48,832 nt of DNA, from NCBI GenBank assembly GCA_003427395.1, contig BFEA01000051.1:256840-305671 (forward strand), read 5' to 3'. The notes beneath the pieces are model-generated. The model did not search any database. It was not told where the DNA came from and was given only the letters and a program-made list of their open reading frames with translations. How positions within the stretch are numbered: position 1 is the stretch's first letter; the number at the start of each line of letters is the position of its first letter. Position numbers and translations under genes: made by a program. Positions 19,881 through 29,418 of this stretch are shown here, piece by piece. The stretch is from Chara braunii. Its lineage: Eukaryota; Streptophyta; Charophyceae; Charales; Characeae.

Positions 19881-22088
19881 ATGATACACTCTCTCACATA
19901 TTACCAAAAATGCATCTTTTGCCAGATGCAAGAATGCGGCCAAATACCCTTGTAAGGGTATTCGGGCCAACAACGCACTCTTCTCCACATGGTCTAGGGG
20001 TAAGGGCAGTTGCAACCCCTACCGGCGGTTGCCTTTTGCTGCCTGTGCAGCAAACCGGGCCTCTTTGTACTTAGGGCAGTATTTAATAATATGACCAGGG
20101 TCACCGCAATAGATACACTAATCCTGATCTATCCTCCTCTGCCAAACTGTCTGCTCTAGGCCCAGATCTTCCCAGGGCTTGCCTTGTGGCAAGCCAGGGT
20201 GCCATCCACCCCTCCTGGGAGGTGACCGAGTAAAACGAGAGCGGTTTTGCGGGGGACCTTGACCCCTACCTCCCGCTTGGCGGCCTCCTCTGCCACCAAC
20301 CCCTTGATCACCCTGTCCTCGACCACCGGAAGCCTGACCTCCTTGGCCCCAGCCTCCTCCTCTACCTTGAGGCATCCCTCCAGGGACAGCAACGTAAGTC
20401 CTCCCCTGATTATCGCCACTGTCATCCTCCTCCAGGCCCCACTCTATCTGTGTATAAGGGACCTGTTCCATACCACCTTCATCTAAAGTCAGGATCAAGT
20501 GATCCTTGGCCTTGACTTGGCCAAAGATGGTACGACCTTTCCACTTCTTGCCCTTGTTAAGGTCCTTATGCCAGAAAGTGGAAACTGGCATGGACCATGC
20601 TTCAAACGCTACCACTTCCTTACTAAGAGTATCGTAGGTCATGGTAGACTTCTGACTCTTCTCAAAGAAGTGCCCGCGCAAGGGCTCGGGCATGTCACGA
20701 TAGAATAGATTGACCAATTGAGTCTCAGTGACCCCATGGTCAGGAACGACGATCAATTCATCCATAACGCCCTTGAGTGCCCTAGCACTCCTCCATTGGC
20801 GGGAGTGGATGGTTTGCAGTTTGTCAGAAGCTCTAACTCTACGCATGATATCTGCAAACCTCTCATGCAATGACTTAAAGAAGTCACTGAGGGGGGTGAT
20901 CAGGGAGTAGGCGACCATATCGTTCTCTCACTTGGCAGCACGGCAAAACGACCTGGCGAAGCTAATTGCTTCGTCTTTAAGGGCATGGAGCTATGAGGAC
21001 ATGTTCCTCATGAGCTATCTTCTGAAGGTGTACCTAGGAGTTCACGTTTGCCTCCCAATTATCGAAGTTGTCCTCCTTCTTGCCGCTGTAGGAATCAGGG
21101 AACTTCACCTTCACATGCTCTCTACGCGGACGGACTTCCTCCTCCCTTGGAGCAGCAAGTTTCACGCCTTCTATGGCGCCTGTGCAAAATCGCTCTGTGT
21201 TTTCTAGACTCACCTTTACTTCTGAGCCCACATGCATCATCATTTCGCGCGCGAACTATCTAAATCCCAATCGTATTGATCGCAAAGCTACGTCCTGGCT
21301 CCTAGCGAATTGATACTGCTCTTCGTGGGCCCTTGCTATGAGTTTTATATTCCCCGCCATCACCTCCATCTTCCCTTGCCTGTGCCTCCAACTGTGTCTG
21401 TTGTTGCTTCACCACCTCCGACCCCTTGGCTGCCTTACTCGCCTCCTCCATTCTCTTCTTCTTCTCCCTGGTCAGACACAATTTCCATTCTAGTTTCTTC
21501 TCTTCTTCTATCGTTTGACGCTTGGGGGAATCTTCTTCGGCTTCCAACTCCTTGATGATCGCCTCCTGTTCTTCCTTGGTAACATATAACATCGCCTCCT
21601 CCTCTTTTCCCAAGGATAGATTGGCGACCCACTTAGACACCTTCTTTTCCATCCAACGGGTCCCCCTCCTTCGTGCCATTGGACTCCCCTCTGTCCCTCA
21701 AACTCTTTCTGATCAGGGGAACTTCCTCCTCTACCTTTTTCTCTTCTTCTTCTTCTTCGGCCTCCACTGCTTCCAATTTTTCTTCCTCCTCCTTTTTCAC
21801 CCTTTCGAGCTCCTCCAACTTCTTTCTTTTCGCGGCCTGCTCTTGCAATAAGGCCAACTTCTTGGCCTGCTTTACGACTTCCTTCTTCTCCTTCTTAGCA
21901 TTCTGCTCGACCAAGATCCTCGCAGCCTCCTCCTCCAGCTCCTTCGTGTAGGGAGTGGTGCTAACACCACCCCTGGTCTCCACCCTACACGTGAAGGTGT
22001 TGCAGAAACCTGACGGAAAGAGGAGACGCCAGAGGGTCCCCGAGAGGGAGAACCCCACGAGCAGACCGTACATGGGGTAGTCATCCAT
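19880..22088 (-). pseudogene. Ty3 gag of the minus-strand element, multiply broken
   Basis: Read from 22088 leftward: a strongly charged Glu/Lys coiled-coil region (22088-21302, with one frameshift near 21650). Then comes a segment with KVKFPDSYSG and NFDNWEA (21243-21034), a break, and the capsid-like frame 20918-20118 (MVAYSLITPLSDFF ... LVNLFYRDMPEPLRGHFFEK ... FEAWSMPVSTFWHKDL). This last frame ends in a Gly/Arg/Gln-rich nucleic-acid-binding tail. After an in-frame TAG comes a perfect CCHC zinc knuckle, C-x2-C-x4-H-x4-C (CIYCGDPGHIIKYC, about 20068-20110). These blocks resemble gag proteins I recall from the Chara braunii genome. The particle protein is clearly non-functional here. Confidence 0.8.
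20068..20110 (-). other. Gag CCHC zinc knuckle
   Basis: CIYCGDPGHIIKYC on the minus strand follows an in-frame stop (TAG) placed directly before the first Cys. It binds element RNA during packaging in related elements. Confidence 0.8.
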
Positions 22089-22663
22089 GGTGTTAGGTGC
22101 ACGACAATGACTGTCCCACTCCTCACCACTTAGACCTACCCAGTGGACTGACTGACTGTCTAAGGACCACAGGATCCGGATAGGACCTTGTCAACTTTGG
22201 TCACTAGCCTGGACCTAATACTACGGCTGTCACTACAGGACTCAATGCTGATCAGGAGGCATTTAAGGAGATCCCCCGTAACTCAGGAATTATTTAACGT
22301 CGCAGACAGAACGACGCGATCAGCAAGTCCTCTCAAGACTTAGACAACTTGTTGTGCAACCCACAGCTCGGATTTTGGGCCTACCATGCCACACTGAGCA
22401 GCCCACCGGTCTGTACCAGTCCTTGGGAGGGTTTGTCCTCCGGGTCAGTCAGTCATCAGACACGGCCTTTAGCCCTACTCAGCCCGTGTGGGTTTGGTCA
22501 ACAAAGCTCTACGACCTCAGACACAGAGTTCCTATCACCTGGATAGAAGAGACTCAATGCAGAAAGAAGAGACAAACAGACTCAGCAAGTACCATGGGGT
22601 GTGTGCACATCCATAGGGCGAGGGGATAGGCTGAAGGCTTGGCAAGAATATACCAACTCCAGC
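22089..22663. other. Leader of the minus-strand Ty3 element
   Basis: Non-coding sequence between gag and the W-box array. In element orientation it is the 3' part of a leader of roughly 1 kb. No gene seen. Confidence 0.5.
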
Positions 22664-22664
22664 T

Positions 22665-22852
22665 TGGTCAATTTCGTGGTCAACAACTCCGGTCAATGCC
22701 TTGGTCAACGCTGGTCAACTTTCAGGTCAACACCTTGGTCAACATTGGTCAACGCCTCAGTCAACACCCTGGTCAATGCCTTGGTCAATGGCGGTAAAAT
22801 CTCCGGTCAACGCCTTAGTCAACACGTCGGTCAACCCAACACGTTGGTCAAC
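22665..22852 (-). repeat. W-box minisatellite in retroelement leader
   Basis: Fifteen GTCAA words in 188 bp, all plus-strand (13 GGTCAA and 2 AGTCAA). On the element's own strand every one is TTGAC followed by C or T, the WRKY W-box consensus. Spacing is irregular (about 8-18 bp). The array lies between the 5' LTR and gag. Confidence 0.85.
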
Positions 22853-22991
22853 CCCTCGGCTATGGCTCCTTTCTCCTTCGTCTCTCCCTTCTCCTCTACT
22901 TCATCTTCTTTCTCCTTGGTAACCCTGTGTCCGAGCTTCGGCGGTTATGGACGCCACCTCCTGTCTTGGACCGCACAACAATCTTGTATCG

Positions 22992-22995
<4 letters not shown>

Positions 22996-23042
<47 letters not shown>
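22996..23042. repeat. (CT)n microsatellite running into gap
   Basis: About 23 CT dinucleotides, then Ns from 23043. Confidence 0.95.
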
Positions 23043-23386
23043 NNNNNNNNNNNNNNNNNNNNNNNNNNNNNNNNNNNNNNNNNNNNNNNNNNNNNNNNNN
23101 NNNNNNNNNNNNNNNNNNNNNNNNNNNNNNNNNNNNNNNNNNNNNNNNNNNNNNNNNNNNNNNNNNNNNNNNNNNNNNNNNNNNNNNNNNNNNNNNNNNN
23201 NNNNNNNNNNNNNNNNNNNNNNNNNNNNNNNNNNNNNNNNNNNNNNNNNNNNNNNNNNNNNNNNNNNNNNNNNNNNNNNNNNNNNNNNNNNNNNNNNNNN
23301 NNNNNNNNNNNNNNNNNNNNNNNNNNNNNNNNNNNNNNNNNNNNNNNNNNNNNNNNNNNNNNNNNNNNNNNNNNNNNNNNNNNNNN
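23043..23386. other. Assembly gap (344 Ns)
   Basis: Run of N. From the size of the opposite LTR, the inner end of the 5' LTR and the primer-binding site should lie inside. Confidence 0.98.
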
Positions 23387-24286
23387 CCCACGCAAAACTC
23401 AGAGATAGTCAAGCCGAGAACACAGTTCAGTTACAAACTCGCTTCCAATTGGCTATGGCGACTGGGAGCCCACACATCCTCTCTCCAACACTGTGTCCCC
23501 CAACTGTTCACACACACTCGACTTCGGACCTCCCTCAATATCCCACGCACATACAGTCTGCAACACACACACACGCACACTCTAAGCAACAGCGGCTATG
23601 GCTGCCTAACCTCTACTGGCTATGGATACTCTATCTTCCTCCAGCCCACTTCGACGTCGGGCACCTGCAGACCACCTCGCACAAGGCGCTAGGGCAGCGC
23701 TTCCGCATGGCTCCCGCAGGAATGAATGAATGGCTGGACGCTGCCTCTTGATTTATACTTCTGTAGGTCACTCTTGTCTGCCCTTTTCCACCAGACCCAT
23801 TGTGCACGCAGTCCCTCATGGTACTTGCTGACTGTACAAAGTGAGACTGGGACTGGGTACCGCTGACTAAGCGAAGTTGGACTCACCACTTGCCCACTTG
23901 CCTCTGGCCTTCTGTGTATAACGTGAGAAGAAACTTGGAAGGCCACTTCCGGACCTTCCGGAAGTTTGTGGACTTGGCCTTTCAGGGCTGTAGCAGCTAC
24001 GACCTTGAGCTTTCAGGACTGTAGCAGATACGACCTTGACCCTTCAGAACTACAACAACTATGCCCCCTATGCAGCTATGACCCCTACTTCGACAGGTCT
24101 AAGGTTCAAGACCCGACAACTACTCAGACCTACGGAAAACAACTTTCAACTACTAACACACAGGTCACGGGTTCAAGACACACAGGGTCGACTTGATACT
24201 GTAGACAGGGAAGGTAAGGTAAGGGAAGGTCTGGGGATCGAGCCCTGTGATCTGCATCTCTGACTGCAAAAGGTGAAACCGTTTCA
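23387..24286 (-). repeat. 5' LTR of the minus-strand Ty3 element (partial)
   Basis: Aligns to 7188-8127 with scattered substitutions. It has the same TATA box (23751-23757), a shorter CA microsatellite, fewer U3 repeat units, and the same TGAAACGG start on the minus strand (24286). Many differences between the two LTRs suggest an old insertion. Confidence 0.88.
23751..23757 (-). promoter_or_regulatory. 5' LTR TATA box
   Basis: TATAAAT on the minus strand, in the promoter LTR of the element, which is antisense to the BRCT-RING gene. Confidence 0.65.
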
Positions 24287-24359
24287 ATCGCAATTGTACA
24301 CAACATATTTTTCCGTCAATTTTTCTTACTTCAAGAAAATATAAAAAAGGAGCCTCATG

Positions 24360-24780
24360 GGAGATGAGCTCAGTTGGTAAGGCACACAAGTGGCATGCAG
24401 GAGGTCTTGGGTTCAATCCCGATTGGCATCATGTACCTTTGTGGGAAAGCTTGGCGCCCACCACCTAGAGATAGCCTGTTGGTCCCCCCGAGCGGCATTG
24501 AGCAGAGACTGCTGATGTTCGCAGGGGGAGGGGACCGGAGGGGAGGCACAGTGACTGGCCCAAAGAAGAAGCTCGGTCTTGATGCTACCGGCTGACCCCC
24601 GGCTGCTATCGCCCACCTGCTGGTTGGGTCACATGTTCCCTCGTTGAGGCTTGAGCACTGGCTAGCTGCTACGGGGTTCCCCGTAATACTGTAATGATAA
24701 ATAAAAATGGCCTGAAAGGCCGGTCTGTCCAGATTTGACAGGTACTTCAATTGGTTGGGCTTAAAAGAGTTAGCTTTGAA
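24360..24780 (+). mobile_element. tRNA-derived SINE, family 1, copy B
   Basis: Head with A box TGAGCTCAGTTGGTA (24365-24379) and B box GGGTTCAATCCC (24409-24420), with GGCATGCAGGAGGTC between them as in tRNA-Ala(UGC). The body matches copy A (1551-1992) throughout, including CGAGCGGCATTGAGCAGAGA and GGGGTTCCCCGTAATACTG. It ends in GGTTGGGCTTAAAAGAG. Confidence 0.85.
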
Positions 24781-24913
24781 ATGGTGGCCCAGCCTGCAAT
24801 AAGACTGTATGAGGCTTCACGATGTGGTGCTTGTCATGCATGATTCCCTGTTTTGTCCTTGAGGTGCTTGTAATGATGATGAGAATAACAAAGGGAGGTT
24901 ATAGCTGCCTGCA

Positions 24914-25022
24914 CTACCGTCTTCACCCGAATAGAATGCCCGTTCATTATAGCTGTATTTGGGCAACTTTCAGACCAGATGCAGTGATAATGATTGGTGT
25001 TTTATTCGGGTGAAGACGGTAG
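24914..25022. mobile_element. MITE-like palindrome, family 1, copy 5
   Basis: 109 bp from CTACCGTCTTCACCCGAATA to TTATTCGGGTGAAGACGGTA and G. The centre is TTTGGGCAACTTTCAGACCA, as in copies 1 and 6. It is the best match to the consensus. Confidence 0.88.
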
Positions 25023-25134
25023 GAGTGTACGAGGCTTCATGAAGCGGTGCTTGTCGTGGACGATTCCCTGTTTTGTCCTTGAGGTGCTTGTAATGATGAT
25101 TAGTATAACAAAGGGAGGTTATAGCTGCCTGCAG

Positions 25135-25242
25135 TACTGCTTCACCCGAATAGAAGGCCCGGTCATTATAGCAGTATTGGGGGCAACTTTCAGACCAGAT
25201 GCAGTGATAATGACCAGACGTTTTACCCAGGTGAAGATGGTG
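25135..25242. mobile_element. MITE-like palindrome, family 1, copy 6
   Basis: 108 bp, in the second unit of the tandem triplication. It has the same centre as copy 5, so it was duplicated with its flanks rather than inserted independently. Confidence 0.85.
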
Positions 25243-25360
25243 GGAGTGTATGAGGCTTGATAAATGTGGTGCTTGGAATGGATGACTCCCTGTTTTGCCT
25301 TTGGGGATGATGATGAGGATAACAAAGGGAGGTTATGATTTTTCACTTGGCTGTGCTCAG

Positions 25361-28300
25361 TGGCGAGGATGCCAAGGATTGTTCATGTTTGTCGGACGAT
25401 TCGTCTGCAAAGGAAGAGCTCTCTGTTTCACACACCGCGTTCAGAGAGAGGGATGCATCCTCTGCGCAGGGAAAACCTGTTCCTTCTGACATGGAACATA
25501 GGGAAACGGATGAGGGCATTGCATGCAAGGAGGTAGATGCTTCGGCTTCCACTTGGGAAGTGCACACTTGTGCTCATTTGGGAAGCAAGCACAAAGATGT
25601 TTCTACTTCATTGTCAGGACACATCAGGACGTCTTTTACGGGAGGTCGGATGGATACTAGAGGTTCAAGTATGGAAAAGGGTGTGTCTTCTTCTCTCCCA
25701 GGAAAGTCCTGGCTGGACCAGGTCGAGTCCCGGATTGATGCCGCAAGGGAGGCCAGAGCGCAGAAGAGCAGGTGTTCTGAGAAGACGTCTTTTTCACGGG
25801 GCTTGCCCGCGTGCATATTAAAGAAGGGCCAACAGCATCATGGGAGGAGGGGTGGAGGTGTTACGCTTGGCTTGCACAAAATGAATATGGTGAAGGAGAG
25901 GGATGCGATGGATTACGATGATGAGCTGAAAGAAGGGATGTGGCAAAGGAAAAACCATCTTCTGAGAGAGGAAAATGACTCGATGCGTAGTGCCGGGCAG
26001 AACTGTAGTTCAAGGAGACATGGAAAATCTCCGGTTACCGGTATCAGTACTAGTAGAGAAGCAGGGAAAACTGGTAGCAAGGGCTTCAAGGGTTCTAGCA
26101 GTCATTGTAAAGAGTCCTCTGCCCCTGAGTATTTGCAGATATCAAGCGATGATGATGACAGTTCTGTAGTAAGGTCTCGGAACCAGGGGGGCTGTTTCAA
26201 GGTGCCAAACAGAGTTCACAGGGAGGGTGGTGGCCGCAGTGCCAGCTGTTCTGGTACTCATAGTGAAGGGGGTTCTTCAAGAGGTGGTGATGTGGGGGGC
26301 TTGTACGACACGGTATCATGCAGAATATCAGAAAGACTGTTTGCTCCGATTGAGAACACACTAGACCAGGAACTAAGGTCGGGTGCATCGACTGACACCT
26401 GCAAGACTGAGAATGAAGCAAGGCCGCATTGTAGACCGTTGAGGCGCCTTCGGAAAGTATCGGAGAAGAAAGAAGCTCAATGGAGGAAGCTGAAAGGACC
26501 ATATAACCCCCCTAGAGAGTGGTGTCAAGATGACTTCAGTTACCGCCACATCAAGGGGACAGCCGATCAGAAACAGGAACGTGGAGGATCAGCTGAGTTT
26601 CCTCGAGTGCTTGTCAGCAAGTGTTTGGAAAGTAGCGATGATGATATAGAGGACGATGATGACGATGATGAGAAACTGTTGATGCCGCATGTACGAATTA
26701 ATGGTAATCATCTGAGCTCGTCAAAGCTCTTTGTGCGCACGGCAGCTCACGTACCATCACCTGTCAGTGGTTGCGTTGCGGGTCCAGCCACGTTACGTGT
26801 TGAGGACCGTGTTGGAGTCTCATCTGGCTGTGACCAGCCGGGGGCTGCTGAATGGTTGAAGAGCTCTCTCTTAGATGGCAGTAGAGGACCCGGGAAGGGT
26901 TTTCAGAGTGAGTGCCATAATCCTTCTGTGGCGAGGAGCAACACAGAAGAGGCATCCATAGCAGAGTCTGCAAGGAAAAATAAGGAACCAGCATTTCCGG
27001 CAAGCGATAGAGGGTATTCCAGTGGTACCCCCCGGGCTGCGGCAATGGCTGCCCAGAATGTCCAGCCTGGCATCACCGACAAGGGTGGGAGTGAAGGACA
27101 GACTGCTGTGGGGAGTGATCGGGATGGAGGTTTTGTAACTACAAAGGTGTTTGCAAATGGGTGTATGATGCCGGCTTGTTCCAGCAACAACTTGGCTGGT
27201 CCTCCTTGTAAGGCTGGGCTCTGTGGCACTTTACAGGGTAACGATGCAGGAACCACGACCAGAGGGTCACCTCTCGGCTTGGATGTGGTTGATGACAAGT
27301 GTCCCAGGGCTGATACAAAATGCAGCTTGCCTGCAAACCCGACCAGAGGAGCAGACCAGCGCGATTCTCTTGGCATTCGACTGGATGTGAGAAGCTCGGA
27401 GTGCGAAGGCACAGTAGAAAACAGAAGCAGATTACCAACATCAGCTTCAGGAAGAGTGTCACCTGGTCGGGAGGCACAGGTGTTTGGGCCAGACTCGTCC
27501 TCCCATCGTAATGCCTTGGGACGAAGCCACTGGGGGGGTCTTGATCCCCATGCACCGACATCCAGTCCGGATCGTTCTCCTCAAGCTGCTCCACATTGCC
27601 AGGTGTTTGGGCCGGACTCGGCCTCCCATCGTAATGCCTTGGGAGGGATCCACTGTGGGGGTCTTCATCACCATGGTCTTGATCCCCATGCACCAACATC
27701 CAGTCCGGATCGTTCTCTTCAAGCTGCTCCACATTGCCTCCATATCGGCGGAAGAGTTGATTCAGAACACCGATTTGCAGAGAGGAAGAGAAGTTTTCAG
27801 AAACCCCATCAATCATCTGTTGCTATGAACTGTGCAGGAACCTCTTCTCCCCCGACCGACGCTGGTTTCCTGCAAGGCACATCATGTAACGAAGACATGC
27901 ATACGACAGTCAATGATTTATGTACAGAGAGGAAGAGATGGGTGTGCGATGAGCACCAGAGGGTGTCTCATCACGTGGCTGACGGGGATAATCTGAATGC
28001 CATGCCTGATGCTGTGCGAGCCGAGGACAGATCTCCGCCATTAGCCTCCAAGCAACCACAGAAGGAAGAGGCTCATAAGCGATCCTCGGATGGTAGAGGT
28101 ATCACTGAAACTTCTCATTGCTTTCCGTACAGGGATCGCGTGATGAGTGGTCCGGACACTCTGGCTGATGAACAAATGTCTCAGTTGGGGAACTGCAAGC
28201 GACTAGGTCAGGAAGATGCTGAGAAGTCTTCTTATTTTGTTCCCCCCCGGGCAGCTTCCCATTGCTTGCCTGAGGGGGTTTCTGAGTCGAGCATTCCGGC

Positions 28301-28832
28301 TGCTGTGCTGGTTGAGTGCGGAGTTCAGCCAATAACGGACTCTGAGCAAGGTGGCCAGCAAGAGCCTGTAGTCTCTTCTTCTGTTGTTCAAAGGCCAAAC
28401 GCTTCTACTGCGCCTTCAACATCAGGCCACGTCAACCGAAACGCAGGGACTCCAGGGCGAATTAGTGGTGGCCATAACGATTTGCAAAGGGGTTTGTACA
28501 GTTACTTCACTGCAGTGAAGAGGGGGTCATCGTGCAACGACTTTGCTCAGACCCAATGCACAGAGGCGATGAGCACAGATCAGGCGGTGTGTGAGTGCTG
28601 GGCAACAGAATCTGGTGCGAATAAAACTGTCACATCACCTGACGCTGGTTCGAACCAATCTGGTGGTGCAAATGCCGTTACATCTCCTGGTGCTGGGTCG
28701 CCTGTCAGCCCTAGTGGAGGGTATCAATGTATCATCTGCTTATCGTCGCCGAACGAGGTCACGGACAAGGGAATTCTTGCTTGCTCACATGCTTTCTGCT
28801 TCATGTGCATATGCAAATGGGCGGAGACGCTG
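25361..28832 (+). CDS. BRCT-RING protein, large exon with PIP box and RING N-terminal part
   Basis: The frame is open for about 1157 codons. The acceptor is CTGTGCTCAG at 25360 and the donor CTG|GTACGTAT at 28832 (phase 0). Entry is in phase 2. Most of the exon is Ser/Gly/Glu-rich and probably disordered. Acidic clusters (SSDDDD about 26146-26163; ESSDDDIEDDDDDDE about 26626-26670) follow hydrophobic residues. A 45-residue tandem repeat lies at 27477-27737. A perfect PIP box, QRGLYSYF followed by TAVKRG, is at 28485-28508. The RING starts C-I-I-C at 28728 and gives C-x2-C-x14-C-x-H-x2-C-x2-C before the exon ends. The final C-x2-C must be in a later exon. RING proteins usually act as ubiquitin E3 ligases; the BRCT exons upstream suggest a nuclear DNA-repair role. 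Linkage to the BRCT exons is inferred from the known plant architecture. Confidence 0.82.
28485..28508 (+). other. PIP box (PCNA-interacting motif) codons
   Basis: Encodes Q-R-G-L-Y-S-Y-F, matching Q-x-x-(L/I/M)-x-x-(F/Y)-(F/Y) at every position, with basic residues just after. It lies about 74 residues before the RING. Confidence 0.65.
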
Positions 28833-29418
28833 GTACGTATCTGGCCACACTCGAGTGTGCTATTCTTGACTTGGGGGGGGAGGAAATAGGGCAAACTCGT
28901 AGAAGTGCTTGATATGTACTTGGACTTGGTGACGTTCGTATGCATTCTGACGGTGGGATCTTGGCAATTCAACAAAAACCTGCGTTACCAACCGGGCCAC
29001 ATCGGTGGCAGCGGGGCGGGGCAAGGGCCAGGAAAGGTCCCTGTAAAAAAAATGAAAAGCCAAAAAAAATCCAAAAGACTCGAAAGAGCTATGTTGTGCT
29101 GAAAATTAAACTGAACAACTTTTAACTCCTGGTCACAGCAGAATTCTTTGCCAAATAAAAAATAAAAAATGAAAGGGGCAAGTAATTCGAAGTCGCACGA
29201 CTCACACCCCATGTTAAGAATGGGCAACTTAGTCGTTCTTAAGAAATGGTGTAAAAAAAGGCAACCCTAAAAGTGCATTCGCTAGAGCGGCTAATGACTG
29301 GCACAGTTTTAACTTTTAAACCAGCGCTGGACTTGCACATTTTCAAACTCACAACATAACAACAGTGCCACTTTGTGTTTTCTTGCCTATTCAAAACTAA
29401 AAGTATGACACAGCTGGA
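28833..29418. other. Intron sequence with a short GC/A-rich dispersed repeat
   Basis: 28984-29180 matches part of the element at 46761-47071: GTTACCAACCGGGCC at the start, an A-rich run, then TGAACAACTTTT and a GGTCAC word. No gene seen. Reading through the exon donor would stop after 19 residues, without the last zinc ligands of the RING. Confidence 0.5.

Larger units (their letters stand above)
7115..24286 (-). mobile_element. Chromovirus-type Ty3 LTR retrotransposon, decayed, with nested insertion
   Basis: Order on the minus strand: 5' LTR (right, partly in the N gap, ending 24286), leader with a W-box array, gag (22088 to about 19900), about 8 kb of foreign DNA, protease, RT, RNase H, integrase with chromodomain-like tail (11.5-8.2 kb), and 3' LTR (8127-7115). 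The LTRs start TGAAACGG and end TTGCA on the minus strand. ATCG flanks both outer ends (7111-7114 and 24287-24290), a possible 4-bp target-site duplication. Gag and pol contain several frameshifts and stops, so the copy is dead. It lies antisense within an intron of the BRCT-RING gene. The right LTR's inner border and the primer-binding site fall in the gap. Confidence 0.85.
24806..25338 (+). repeat. About 220-bp tandem triplication upstream of the large exon
   Basis: Units start at 24806, 25025 and 25246 (TGTATGAGGCTT / TGTACGAGGCTT / TGTATGAGGCTT). Each contains GATTCCCTGTTTTGTCCTTG or a variant and AACAAAGGGAGGTTAT. The first two units each carry a family 1 MITE (copies 5 and 6). The third is truncated and ends about 20 bp before the splice acceptor at 25360. 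Confidence 0.85.

Noticed and set aside
19990-20010. tRNA A-box-like TGGTCTAGGGGTA
   Set aside because: No B box at the proper distance; lies in degenerate gag sequence.
22601-23751. Long open frames crossing the N gap
   Set aside because: Ns are read as open codons; the real content is microsatellite, gap and LTR.
24360-24430. Functional tRNA gene
   Set aside because: A and B boxes are present, but the acceptor stem does not pair, and the sequence continues into a repeated SINE body.
27139-27816. 225-codon minus-strand frame
   Set aside because: Antisense shadow of the large BRCT-RING exon, created by its tandem duplication and GC-rich codons.
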